A stretch of 64,000 nt of DNA from Hansfordia pulvinata (GCA_006538405.1 BJKQ01000001.1:496001-560000); one strand, 5' to 3'. Counted from the first letter of the stretch, positions 23,875 through 34,978 are shown. The notes: generated from the sequence alone by a model not told the origin. Program-made: numbers and translations.

Positions 23875-24640
23875 ATGCCTGGTACACCCGAGCCGCGAGC
23901 AGAGGGCCCCAACAAGGACCCCTCCAATAACGAGCCCGAGCACGCACAACCTTCCACTGCCACTGTCTCAACTGGCGCTGGCCTCGAAATGGACGATCTT
24001 TCAACATCGGCCGCCGCCGCTGCTGCCGTAGTGGCCGCGGCGTCGTCCTCGGATAACCATCTCGACAAAGACCACCAGGACAGCCACAACGCCAAAGACA
24101 CCACGAGCGGCGACGATCATGGCGATGAAGATCTCTCCATCCGTCCCGCCAATGGGCCTTCCGAAACCGCCGATGCTGAGCTCGCCGTTGACATCATGCT
24201 GCTCCTCACCACGGGCGCTCGTCATCCCTTCCGCATAGATGACAAGTACCTGGCGAGACGCAACGTTTCCACCACCGGCACAACCAGCGACGGCAAAGTC
24301 GACCCCTTTACTATCACCGTATATACTCTCAAAGAGCTAATCCTTCGTGACTGGCGAAAGGAATGGGATCAGCCCCCCCGTGAGCCCAGCGCCATCAGGC
24401 TCATTCACTTTGGCCGGATGTTGGAGGACAGGATGCCGCTGAACCGTACGGTCACCTCTCTCTTCCAGATTAGTAGCTGGCTGACAAAGATTCGCAGATT
24501 ACCAATTCAGCACGGCAACCCGAAATGTCGTTCATATGACAGTAAAGCCGCAGGAGATAATAGACGAAGAGGAGGCCGCCAAGAAAGTCAAAGACTCAGA
24601 TCACCGATCTACTCGCGGCGGCTGCTGTGTTATATTATGA
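23875..24640 (+). CDS. Membrane-anchored ubiquitin-like protein (UBL3/MUB type)
   Basis: Ubiquitin-fold protein of the UBL3/MUB (Rad60-SLD_2) type, presumably tethered to membranes by prenylation. Two exons (23875-24445 and 24498-24640; 52-nt intron with GCTGAC branch site) give 237 residues. Residues 1-104 are a low-complexity, Ala/Ser/Asp-rich N-terminal extension. The ubiquitin-like domain starts near 105 (VDIMLLLTTGARHPFRID), continues through TVYTLKELILRDWRKEW (149-165) and IRLIHFGRMLEDRMPLN (174-190), and crosses the intron into HYQFSTATRNVVHMTVKP. The chain ends EEEAAKK...GGCCVIL. The final CVIL is a CAAX box whose terminal leucine predicts geranylgeranylation. Reading through the intron instead gives a longer frame that loses this ending, so the spliced model is clearly preferred. 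The start was chosen as the first ATG after the C/T-rich leader. Confidence 0.88.
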
Positions 24641-25856
24641 GATATTAGGGGCTTCTAGCTGTCCTGCACTTCTTCCGGTTGTTGCTTTTGCAGCTTCTGT
24701 TTTCGCGCTTCTTCGATTTTGCTCTTGTTCATCATTCCCTGTCAAACGCAACCATCTATCACCCCACTGAGAGAACTCATCTGGTTATTTACACCTCGTT
24801 TGGCAACTCTGGTCAGGTTTGCTTAGTGCGGCATACCATGACACTGCAGAGCACCAACTGATGAGCCGTCACGGTCACCCCTTCATTTCTTGTCATACAA
24901 AAGCTTCGTTCGGGTTGGATTATGGGCATTGGTCGGCGTTCTGGTGTTTGGAATACTGTTTTTGTACGTGAAGCCTGACTGAATTGATCTTTGCCGGCTT
25001 CGGTCTCACCTTTTCTCCTATGTTGGCTCTAACATTCGGTTTGAGGCCTTCCTCGGTTAAGACACAACGCTCAGGGTCGGCTCTGGGGGCGGGATCAACA
25101 AGGCTTGGGCACATGACCAGCTATACTGGTCTTTTTGCCTACTGCAGGTGTACGGCATCCGGCTGTGTGATCGCTTTGAACACCTTGACACAAGGGTCTC
25201 TGCATTCTGCCACATGGTACTCGTTCCGGGTGCGTGCCAGAGACTGCATTCCTTGCTCTTTTTTTTTTTTTGGCGGCGCGCTATTCCTACCCGCCGTATA
25301 TAGGTCATTTGGTCCTCAGCTTCCGCAGAGCCAATTTTGGAACATAAGTACCTACTCAGAGTTCACACATTACGATACCATAACGATGATCACGATATGA
25401 TTCTTGTCTTGTCTGTGTAATTTATCATTTCTTCGTGATTCCCGCAGGCAACAGGCCAACAGAGTCTGAGCCTGTCTTTCAAATTGCATCCATCTGCTAT
25501 GGTCCCCGCCCATGTCCATTACAGTAGTATGGGTAATGTGAGCCTGTCGTGGTGATGGCAAAAGATACGCCAAGCAGAACTTGTGAGTGTCAGGGCAGCT
25601 ACCAGGGGTGATCGAGCGGACGAAACATCCGCTGCAGGGCCGCATGCCTAACAACTTTGGACCAATCTGCCAAACTGTGTGCACAGGTGGTAGGCAGGCT
25701 TGGTAGCCACAATCATAGAGAACTCAGCGGCCTCGCCGAATACAACGGCATTTGAGCAGCGACAGGGAGATACGACGGCGAATGCCAGGTAAGTGGTGGT
25801 GGGTCAGAGTATGGCGGGCACCAGCCAGCTGGCTACATGTATGCAATTCCCGACTC
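24641..25856. other. Convergent intergenic region
   Basis: 3' flanks of the ubiquitin-like gene (+) and UMP1 (-). It contains a T homopolymer near 25258-25271. No gene signal seen. Confidence 0.55.
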
Positions 25857-26523
25857 TCAAATCTTAAGCTTGCGCTCCATCTCGTCGTGCATGGCGACAG
25901 GGGCGCGCTGGTCATCGCCAGTGAAGACGTCGTCCCAGTCGATGAACGCGTCGCGACCACGGAGGATGTCCTCGTGAACCGACGCGGCAGGGGCGGCGGA
26001 ACCATGGCCTCCGAGGTCCATGGGGCGCCAGGAACCCTCGCGGGTCATCTTAAGCTCCATGCCGCGGCGGATGGGCTCGGCCATGCCGTAGGTGCGGCGC
26101 AGGGCCTCCATGCGCATGTTGTCCTGGGTGGACTGCCAGGCGCGCAGGCGGGCCTCGAGAGGGTGGCGGGAGCTGGGGGCAGCGGACTTGTCGTCTGTAG
26201 AGGAGTAAGGCGAAGGGCCGACGCCGTGGCGCAGCGTGTCGTGCAGGCCTGGGGCCGAGGGGGCCGACGCCGTGCGGGGGCCGCGGTGAAGCTGTCGGGG
26301 TGCGCGGCGGCGGGGACGATGCGCATTCCGGACTGTGTGGGAGAGAGTTACGGTCAGCAGAGATACCAGAGGGCTTTGTGAGCGGGCGTTGAGAGGTGAT
26401 GGGCAGGATGAAGATGCGACTGATGGCGACGGTGACGGTGACGACCGACAAGGTCTGGAATAGGAGGGTGGGGTAAGAGTTCTGAGTGACGTGACGCTGT
26501 GCTTGGGCGAAGGTGCTCACCAT
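25857..26523 (-). CDS. UMP1: Proteasome maturation factor Ump1, with one-base frame break
   Basis: Short-lived chaperone that assists assembly of the 20S proteasome core. Proposed exons are 26523-26521 (the ATG only) and 26332-25857, separated by a 188-nt intron (GTGAGC...ACACAG). The second exon opens SGMRIVPAAAHPDSFTAA. The conserved C-terminal body reads APGLHDTLRHG, HPLEARLRAWQSTQDNMR, MEALRRTYGMAEPIRRGMEL and SVHEDILRGRD...WDDVFTGDD. These two parts are in different frames. Adding one base in the run of five G (plus strand 26276-26280) would put them in register. Because the downstream frame is well preserved and UMP1 is normally single copy, a homopolymer error in the sequence is more likely than a dead gene, but a true frameshift cannot be excluded. 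Translation could alternatively start at the internal ATG at 26326. Confidence 0.8.
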
Positions 26524-27431
26524 CTTGAAGGTCTGCTTGCTAGAGCTGCGTGATACTCTTCCGGTCTGATGAGAAGTGACCGGCGTATGTGTCGAAAGAT
26601 GAAGGATTGCGTTGCGCAAGGTTTCGGGGAGAGAGGTGGGATGTTGAGCGGTGTTGCTGCGCTGCGAATGGCCGTCGTGGTGGCGGTGGTGACGATAGTG
26701 CTTGTTTGCCTGGGAGCTGCGGCCGTGCACGTAACTGCAAGTACCCTCATAGGTACCTAGCCACTGGGCAGGCTACGACATGTAGCCCGTATCTAGGCGG
26801 CTATACATATTGACCTAAGTTGGCTTTGCATAACATGTACTCGTACAGGCTCGATCCGTCAGATGCATCTGAGGTGGGGCACAAGGTACCTCGATACATT
26901 GACCACACTAATCCAGTACCTGCCGGGGCGTGCGGGGGAATCGGAGTTGGCCATCGGCTGTACCTCGCTGAGTGCCCAGATTCATCTTTGCGCCCAGCTC
27001 GTACCTTACAACCATGTCTTAAAACTCCTGGTGCATCTGCCGCGCGGAGAATTACAAGGAACTGTCGTGCGACTCCCCTTTTTACTCGTACCTGGAAACT
27101 TCAACTCGACACCGATAAAGTGCTGCAATGCACCGATGATTCGAAATGTCCGTGGAGAGTACTCGTACCTTGGTTGTCTTGCATCTCTGCAGAACACTGT
27201 ACACTGCCAGGTGGCTAGGTACCCACGGCGCTGGGTATCCAGTTTCGCGAAGCTAAGAACGGTTCACACTCAGATGCTCCAAGCCGACGTTTGTACAATC
27301 TCGACAGTCAGAGTGGATAGCAATTCGACTTCAGTATTCGTGAACATGATCATCAATTCAGTACTTCGTAAGTGGGTATTGTCTATGCAGCTCAACGAGT
27401 TCTCTCCGCGGCTTGTGGCCCCCTCGTCCGC
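26524..27431. other. Intergenic region
   Basis: Between the UMP1 promoter and the 3' end of the second rhodopsin-domain gene. TACTCGTAC occurs three times (near 26838, 27085 and 27161). A plus-strand open frame across 26863-27573 overlaps the real gene antisense and shows no domain. Confidence 0.55.
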
Positions 27432-28852
27432 TCATTCTTCCAGCGGCCGCTTACTGCTGGAATCACAAGATAATGGGCTTTGCGGGACGACAACACCGTC
27501 GCTCGGGCTCGGGTGGGCGCGACTCGACGAAGGCGACGCTACAGGGGCTGCAGTGCTGGTGACCTGCACATAGTTGAGCTTGATGTTCTTCTCCCCGTTG
27601 CCGTGGCTGCTCGATATGGCCGCCTCCTCGTCATCGGGCCTCCCAATGTAGGTCGTGGTGCCCATGGTCGTGGTGAAGTTGTGGCTGCTGTTGTTATTGG
27701 ATCCGTTCCACCACCGGTCAGACGACTTCCCTGAGGACTTGCCCGACCGTGCCCCGAACGTATCGTGCGTGTCACCACCAGACAGCTTGTTCATGTGGCC
27801 GGTGTTGCGGGTCGAGGAGCCCATCGACTCGGAGACGGTTGTAAAAAGCTTCCCGGACCAGGTCTTGATGAGCGGGAAGATGGCGGGAAGATTGGTCGCA
27901 AAGGTGGCGACAAATGTCTCACGGCAAGACCACAGGCCAGCAATGGCTGCGCTATTGACTGGGTCCTTAAGCATGAGGGTGGTACGGACGAGAGCGCAAG
28001 CAATCACGAAGATTCCGCAGCTGAATAAGCCAATGAGCGCCACCTTCTTGGCAGGGCGCAGCGAAGATTGCCAGAGCATCGGTATAGGGGTGACCATGAT
28101 ATATGCATCGGTCATGATGTTCATGGTGATAGAGACCCAGAGGATGTTCTCCGAGGATGATGGGTTGCACGAGCCTATTCGTGGGGATGCCTGGTCAGCT
28201 TACTTGAGTTTCAGGGGGTATTACAGGGTGGTAGACTTACTGCCAGGGTCTGGATAGATCTGCCAGTTCTTGTGAAACGGTACGCACTCGCAAAAAATGG
28301 TCAAGAAGACGGCCAGCCAACTGCAAGCGACCAGGCCCAGACCGATGAAGACACGCATGCGATAGCTTCCGCTCGTGCGTGATGCCAAGCGCAGGTAGAA
28401 GCAAAGAAGGGAGGCCTTGAGACACCAGACCATGACCGAGTAAGTACTCCAGCCCATTAGCTGGATCTTAGACCCAATGACTCTGCGTGGCCTGATCAGC
28501 TTGCTTCCTCTGGCGTGTAGACATGGGGGTCATCTTACCTCATCTGATACTCCGGGTCGTCCGGGGTGAGGCTCGCGCGGTGCGCCTCGGGAATGCCGTT
28601 ATTCGCCAGTCCTTGAGCCACAGCGCCCGAAGCGTAAGCGGCGCCGGACTCGAGAGCGTAAAATATGGCGGCGACCCAGGCAAAGTAGTCGTCGGCGCGC
28701 ATGTTGCGCCAGCCACCCTGCTGGACACGGCCGTAGGTGCGCACGATGGTAATGAGCCAGCCGAGGATCATGTAGGTCCAGATCTCGGCGTCGGCAGCCA
28801 GGGCGGCTTGGGCCATAGCCGCGGCCTGTTCGGGAGTAGGAGTCGGTAGCAT
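27432..28852 (-). CDS. Fungal rhodopsin-domain integral membrane protein
   Basis: Second member of the fungal rhodopsin-domain family in the window. Three exons (28852-28539, 28482-28241, 28174-27432) encode 432 residues with consistent phases. After a polar N terminus the first helix reads EIWTYMILGWLITIVRTYGR. RADDYFAWVAAIFYALE corresponds to the family's DD motif and second helix. Exon 2 carries YSVMVWCLKASLLCFYLRL and VFIGLGLVACSWLAVFLTIF followed by the conserved CECVPFHKNWQIYPDPGSC loop. Exon 3 has ITMNIMTDAYIMVTPIPMLW, ALIGLFSCGIFVIACALVR and AGLWSCRETFVATFATNLPA. The last 150 or so residues are hydrophilic, Ser/Asn-rich and probably cytosolic. This gene is not a recent duplicate of the one at 8103-9729: exon structure and most residues differ. 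Function unknown; relatives include candidate surface receptors. Confidence 0.9.
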
Positions 28853-30719
28853 GGCCGTTGAAGATTGGTGTGGAAACTGACCGGGGCAGGGACAGGTTGA
28901 CAGACGGAGACAAGATCGGGAACTAGATCAACGGCGAAGCGGCCCGAATTATATGTAGAGTAGCTGGACACCGATGAACGACGGCGAGCAGCATTGCCAG
29001 GCAACATATTGCCCCAGACACACGCGCGAAGTCGTATACGCAATGTTCGCGCAGGGGAGCATGGTGGTGAGATGTGCTCGTCTCGAGGTTCGCCGAGCTA
29101 CGGCAGCTCTGTTCGCGTCTGTGCGAGGCTCGGGTGAAGCCAAGGCTCCACGCGGCCGGCCCACGCGAAGCTTGATCTCCTTGATCTCACTTGTGCTGAG
29201 GGACAGTGCCGTGGTGAAAGCAGCCCGTTGGGACGACGCCACCACGCGCCCCATCTTGGATTATCAGATGGTGCGCTAGGGCGAAGACGGCGTGAGGCGC
29301 TTGGGATGCGGGCCAGCGGAACAGGCACTGGTAGATCTCCAGATGAAGCACGGCGCAAGGGAAGCTTCTTCGTGTGCACGCCTGGGAAGGCAAGCAGACT
29401 AGCCGGGCTGGGCTAGCGGGCGAGCCAAGTGCCGTGAGCTTTGATCGCATCGGCAACGCTTTGATGCTGTTGAGGAGTTAATTAGTGACTGCCGGCGTGC
29501 GATACGGGTGTGGCCAGGTGGTATGCCTCCAGGTCTGTTCGCATGCATTGCCGGCGGGGAGCCCTGCATCCAGCAGCCTCATCGTGCTTCTGCACTGCAC
29601 TGGGCATCCACGAGGTCATGATCTGCAAAGCGAGGTGCCTGGCGCGGGTCGAGAACGGAGGATTACGTCCGAGTGTGTGAATGGCTGCAATACCAAGTAA
29701 ATATCACGTGAACAGCGAAAGTAGAAGCAGCGGTGGCGAAGGCATACCTCAAGCATAGTAAGCAGGCAGCGATGGCACCGGAATGAACACCAATGATGAA
29801 GGCGTAGGGGGGGGGGGGGCTCGACATGACATTGTTCGATATGACATCGTCATCTGGATAGATATTTGCCGCCAGCATACGAATAGCTGCGAGTACGGGC
29901 TACATGTAGGATGGATGGGTCAAGGGTCGACGATCGATGCACACACTTGGATGTCGAAAAGTACCTGCAATTTTCATGACTCGAGTGTTGGCCCTCGTCA
30001 CTCCCGGGGAACCCAGCTGTTCAAGCCTTTCTCTGACAGTCTGTCCCACCCGCGATCGGAGGCTTTCCGTTGCCCGGCAGGTGTCAGACAGGAGCGGAGA
30101 GGCCCGCCGAGGAAGGCGCGAAGTGGTTAAGACTATGACCGCCCCGTACCTAGTATTCGCTAGCTGCGATTCGCTATGGAACAATGGAAGGCACGGCCAC
30201 GCCGGCGAGGGGGCGTAAGTGAGCTCGTGAGGCAATCGAGGGGTGCGAAGATGGCGGACGGCCCGGCGAGTGGGCGCACGCCCGCAAAGCCGGACGTCGT
30301 CCGAGTGGATGCCAAGTCCCCGCTGGGGGTGCCGCTACTCGGCGCCGTTCGACAATCGCCGGGCCTGTGCGCGACCCTGAACCCGCCCTACTGGCACGTG
30401 GCTGGGCACCTCGCAGGGGTCAGTGCTCTCCACTACTCCGTACATGGATGCACTCTGGTGTACTCCGTACTCGTCAACAGCTCCGGTGGCACGGGTTTCC
30501 CCATCTTCACCCAACGCTTGCCAGGCCAAGCCGCCCGGTGCTCCTCCGGCTTCCCACCCACACCTGCAGGCACTGGACGAACCTCCCTCCAATCACGGCC
30601 ATCCGCCCCTCGTCGCCTTACCCCTGTCTCCGGCCGCGCAAGGCTTCCGCCTCCCTCGACTGCTCCGGCACCTCACGGCGCAAAGCAAGACATCACACAC
30701 ACACCCGCGCGCACCCAGG
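28853..30719. other. Divergent intergenic region
   Basis: Shared promoter space of the rhodopsin-domain gene (-) and the ABC ATPase (+). It contains a G homopolymer (about 29807-29819). Frames here are short or compositionally biased and none has a recognisable domain. An in-frame extension of the ABC protein upstream to 30423 exists but looks non-conserved. Confidence 0.55.
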
Positions 30720-32809
30720 ATGCGCCCACTACCGTCGGCGCGGTGCCCGCCCGTAATCAACATCACCAATGCCACCTTCTACCGCCATCACCCTTCGTCT
30801 TTTGCCGCCGCTGCCCCGGGTCCCAATGGCGCCGCCCCAGTCCCTAACCCGGCGCTCTTCAATGACCTGACTTTTTCCATCCCGGCCGCCGCTCACCCGG
30901 CCCGTCACTGGTCCGTCATCGGGCCCTCTCTCAGCGGCAAGACCACCTTTCTCCAGCTCCTGCGCGGCCAACACCTGTGCTTCCCTCCGCCAGCCCGCTC
31001 CTTTCCCTACCTATCTTCTACCGCGCCGGGTCACAACGGGACCCCCGGCCGCGCCAAGACTCCGACCAGCGCCATCCGCTATGTCGGCTTCTCCCACGAC
31101 TCCCTCTCCGGTGCCGGCCCGGCCACCACCTCGGCCTATCTGTCCGCCCGGTACGAGTCGAAACGTGAAATCACCGACTTTTCCCTACGCGACTTCCTGC
31201 TTGGCAACACGGAGCTCAACGCCCTCCAGCGTGACCCTGCCGACGCCCCCGACGCCGCGCTGTTGCAACGCGTCGTTCACGACCTGCGCCTTGCCAACCT
31301 GCTTGACCTGCCCGTCGCCTTCCTTAGCAATGGTCAGGGTCGCCGTGCCCGTATTGCCCGCGCCCTGCTGACGGGTCCTGAGGTCCTGCTTCTCGACGAG
31401 CCTTTCATGGGCCTCGATCCCCCCACCGTCGCCTCCCTCAGCCCTCTGCTGCACCGTCTCGCCGATGCCGCCAGTCCTCGTCTCGTCCTGACCGCCAGAC
31501 CCCAGGACCCGATTCCAGATTGGATCTCCCATATTGTCTACCTGCGCGCCGACTGTCAAGTCGCTGCCATGGGCGAGAAACACACTGTTCTTGAACATCT
31601 CCGCCATCATGTCCGCGCCGTATGGAATGGGTCCGCGCCTGACGACGACAAATTGCCGGTGCAGAACTTGATACAGACTGGCCGGATCTTGACTGCTAGC
31701 GGCATTGAGGGCCATGCTCTTATGGGCTCCGACGCTGTCGTCCCGCCCACCAAATGTGCCGCTGATGCTGCCCCGGCCTCGTCGCTGGGTCCTGCGCGAA
31801 CCCCAGTAGACACAGATAGGGGCGAGCCTCTCATCGAGATGGACGGTGCCCGCGTTCAGTATCGCGGCAACGTCGTGCTCGGAAACTGGAGCCAGCAGGT
31901 GGATGGTGAGCCCAAGGAAGGCCTCTACTGGACGGTCCGTAGGGGGCAACGCTGGGGCGTCTTCGGCCCCAATGGCTCAGGCAAGACCACCATCGTCTCG
32001 CTCATCGGCTCCGACCACCCTCAAACCTACTCGCTGCCCATCAAGCTATTTGGCCGCAGCCGCCTGCCGGAGCCCGGTTCCGGCCAGTTGCCGCTAACGT
32101 TCTGGGATATCCAGTCGCGCATTGGCCACTCGAGCCCCGAGATTCACCAATACATGCCCCGCAGCCTGACTGTTCGCCAAGTGATTGAGAACGCCTGGGC
32201 CGATACTTTCCGCACCAAGGCGAAGCTGGACACCGCGGCTAGGGCTAGGGTCGATGCCGTCCTGCGCTGGTTCCAGCCCGAACTCGATCCCTCCCACCGC
32301 CCAGAGGATGCCGGCAGTAGCAACACAGGTCAGGCGGACTTAGCCTGGTCGGATCATTACATGTTTGGCGAGCTGTCCTTTTCTGCACAGAGAGTGGCTT
32401 TGTTTCTGCGCGCAATCATCAAGGCCCCGGATGTTGTTGTGCTGGACGAGGCTTGCAGCGGCATGGACGACGGTGTGCGCGATCGTTGTCTGCTTTTCCT
32501 AGAGCACGGTCAGACGCGGACATATGCCAAACGTGGCGCCACCTCTACTGGGCTACGCAGGGTGACAGGGCTGGCGGCCGCGTAGTTGTCGAGAGCGAGA
32601 CGTCCAGGTCAGGTGAGGTCGTGGTGCCTGGGCTTTCTAGCGAGCAGGCGCTGGTCTGCATCAGTCACGTACGGGAAGAGATTCCAGAGTGCATCCGCGA
32701 GTGGATCTGCCTGCCGGAGGCCAACACGGGCAACCCCGCCCGGTTCGGAATTGCCAAAGGTCCGCTCGGTAGCGACGAACAGAGCTGGAAAGAGATCTGG
32801 GGGATGTGA
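30720..32809 (+). CDS. Soluble ABC ATPase with two nucleotide-binding domains (ModF/YDR061W-like)
   Basis: ABC-type ATPase with two nucleotide-binding domains and no membrane helices, resembling yeast YDR061W and bacterial ModF/PhrA proteins; role unknown. Domain 1: Walker A GPSLSGKT (68-75), signature LSNGQ (202-206) and Walker B VLLLDEPFMGLD (222-233). Domain 2: Walker A GPNGSGKT (416-423), degenerate signature LSFSAQ (552-557) and Walker B VVVLDEACSGMD (572-583). The start ATG at 30720 was chosen because the conserved INITNATFYRHHP follows directly. The conserved C-terminal part (LSSEQALVCISHVREE...EWICLP, ending KEIWGM) is in another frame. A terminal intron 32509-32585 (GTCAGA...GCGTAG, 77 nt) restores the phase and gives 670 residues. 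A shorter intron starting at 32533 or a one-base indel would also work, so this junction is uncertain. Confidence 0.85.
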
Positions 32810-33474
32810 GGGCGCTCGGCCTGCAGCGTCGTGCTGTTTGGCGCGTGAGGTATCTGGTTCACAGCATGGCGTGAGTACCGTACGCAGGCACGTAGCTGGG
32901 AAGGTTAATGGTGTCTTCTCCACGGAGGCGCATATGGTGTATATAAAGATGGATCTTGACAAGATAAGATGCCTACCTAAGATAGGCAGCTTGAGAGCCT
33001 GCCGACGTGACGCAGAGCACCACTCCTCGCCCACCTCGCGTCTTCATCGCACCTGTGTTTGGAAACCTCCCCAGCACTCACCCTCCTGATTGCAGGGGCC
33101 GGCCAGGTTGAGGGCTCGGGCGCGGGCGCATGCGCAGGTGCACATAATGGCTCGGCATGGTGACGGTGACGCCTCGGAGCCCAAGTCATCCTTTCGCCCC
33201 GTGGCCCTCTTTCGCAAGCCTGGGGACAGCCTCCCCAAAAGTGGGGGTGCGGGTAGGCGGGAGTCGGTCCCGCCTAAACCGCAACAACATCAACCAACGA
33301 AAACAATCGACTCATTCTCTGCCTCTGTGCCGCTGCGTTCTTAACCTTCGTTGAGCCAGGTTAGGATACTCGGGTAAGCTCCGTCGACCGCTGCGTGCCT
33401 GGCCATCTCGCCTGTCTGCTCCTGCTCTCATTCTCTGTTCATCTCAAACGGCTCCTGGGTTGCACACAGCCATC
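32810..33474. other. Intergenic region, promoter of bisphosphate nucleotidase gene
   Basis: C/T-rich plus-strand leader before the 33475 ATG (about 33330-33470). A TATATAA element lies near 32939. No gene seen. Confidence 0.5.
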
Positions 33475-34569
33475 ATGGCCCCCTCTGCTACCCCTCCTCA
33501 ACCCTCCGATTTCGCGGCAGAGCTCGACCTGGCTCTGCAGACCGTCCATCGCGCTTCGGTACTCACAAAGCAGGTTCTCCGATCTCTCAACAATTCAGTA
33601 TCAGCGGAGTCCAAAGCAGATGCCTCCCCTGTCACCATTGCCGATTTCGCGGCCCAGTCCCTCATCATCAGCGCCATCCACGCACGCTACCCAGATGATC
33701 GCTTCATCGGCGAGGAGAGCTCACAGCAGCTTCGCCAGAATTCCGCCCTCGCCGAAAGCGTGTGGGGCCTCGTTCATTCTGCTGCTGCCCGGTCTGCAGG
33801 CCAGCTGGCTGCCCCGGCCACCCTCGACGAGATGCTCGACATCATTGACCTGGGCAACTGCGAGCGAGCCGGCCCCGGCAGGGTCTGGGTCCTCGACCCT
33901 GTTGACGGCACTGCGACCTTCATGAACGGCCAGCAGTACGCGGTGTGCCTGTGCCTCATGGTCGACGGCGTCCAGGAGGCGGCCGTGATTGGCTGCCCCA
34001 ACCTCAAGCCGGCGGATCGCTTCAATATTATCCACGAGGACTCCGTCGACCCCGACGGCTTCGGCGTTATGCTCTCGGCCACTCGCGGCCAGGGCACGTG
34101 GATCCGCTCCATTCACGAGGACAGGCTCGCCGACCCGAGGCGCGTGCCGTCCCCCACTCCAAGCAAGGATGCGGCCCATCTGGACTTTGTCGAGGCCACC
34201 GTTGGAAAGACAAGTCTTTGTCAGGACGAACACCGCGCCGTGGCAGAGAAACTCGGCGCCCCTTGGCCGACCACTGTCTTGTGGTCCCAGCAGATGAAGT
34301 ACGTGGCCTTGGCCCTGGGCGCTACGGACGTCATGGTGCGCATACCCAAGACGGCACAGAGGACGACATGCCTGTGGGACCATGCCGGCGGCCAGCTGCT
34401 CTTCGAGGAGGTTGGTGGCGTCCTCCGTGACTTTAGTGGCGGCCGCATAGACCTGGGTCAGGGCAGGGAGATTCGCGGCGAAAAAAACTTTGGCATGATC
34501 GGAGCCATGCCAGGGTGCTACGATCAGGTACACGATGCGGTGCAGTCTGTACTGAAACGTCGGGAGTAG
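33475..34569 (+). CDS. HAL2: 3'(2'),5'-bisphosphate nucleotidase
   Basis: Magnesium-dependent phosphatase that converts 3'-phosphoadenosine 5'-phosphate to AMP, removing the by-product of sulfate assimilation; in yeast it is the lithium- and sodium-sensitive target HAL2/MET22. A single uninterrupted exon encodes 364 residues, close to the family length. Motifs of the inositol-monophosphatase superfamily are present: KADASPVTIADFAAQ (47-61), FIGEES (77-82), the metal-binding WVLDPVDGTATFM (138-150) and CLWDHAGGQLLFEEVGG (299-315). The first in-frame ATG is at 33475, directly after a pyrimidine-rich leader, and no acceptor or donor is needed. It lies 665 bp downstream of the ABC ATPase gene on the same strand. 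No sign of damage. Confidence 0.95.
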   Translation: MAPSATPPQPSDFAAELDLALQTVHRASVLTKQVLRSLNNSVSAESKADASPVTIADFAAQSLIISAIHARYPDDRFIGEESSQQLRQNSALAESVWGLVHSAAARSAGQLAAPATLDEMLDIIDLGNCERAGPGRVWVLDPVDGTATFMNGQQYAVCLCLMVDGVQEAAVIGCPNLKPADRFNIIHEDSVDPDGFGVMLSATRGQGTWIRSIHEDRLADPRRVPSPTPSKDAAHLDFVEATVGKTSLCQDEHRAVAEKLGAPWPTTVLWSQQMKYVALALGATDVMVRIPKTAQRTTCLWDHAGGQLLFEEVGGVLRDFSGGRIDLGQGREIRGEKNFGMIGAMPGCYDQVHDAVQSVLKRRE

Positions 34570-34978
34570 GGGGGAAGGACAAAAAAAAAGCCCGAGGTGC
34601 ACAGACTACGACGGGCTTCCACACGAGAAATAAACATAATGGATTAAAGTTTCCTAGCTGACTGAACATTACCCGAGAGCGCGACTGTGTTGCGACACTG
34701 GAGAGAACCCACGCCCACCTCGCCACAGCTCCCGGCGTCTCTTTGGCCAATCAGGGCATTCCTGAGTCGTCCATCGCCGACGAGACGACTCACAACCAGT
34801 TGTGGGTGGGGATTTGACTTGCGATGTCGCGCAGGCGGTGGCTCGCCGGGTTTGAATCCTTACCCAGCCGATGCAAGTGAGCACGCTGGTCCTTGTGTCG
34901 AGTATGATATCTCGGTTGCTGGACAGGCCTCGGGGTGTTGAACGACCCGTGTCTTGGGCCTTATCGAAAAGGGACACC
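34570..34978. other. Convergent intergenic region
   Basis: 3' flanks of the nucleotidase (+) and the small cysteine-rich gene (-). It includes an A9 tract (about 34580-34588) and AATAAA-like AT-rich sequence near 34627. Nothing else visible. Confidence 0.5.

Noticed and set aside
26863..27573. Plus-strand frame of 236 codons
   Set aside because: Its 3' part is antisense to the second rhodopsin-domain gene, and the rest shows no domain.
8103..28852. The two rhodopsin-domain genes as a recent duplication
   Set aside because: Different exon structure, loops and tails; only family-level motifs are shared.
34838..34872. tRNA-like T-loop word (GGGTTTGAATCC)
   Set aside because: No matching T stem, A box or acceptor stem around it on either strand.
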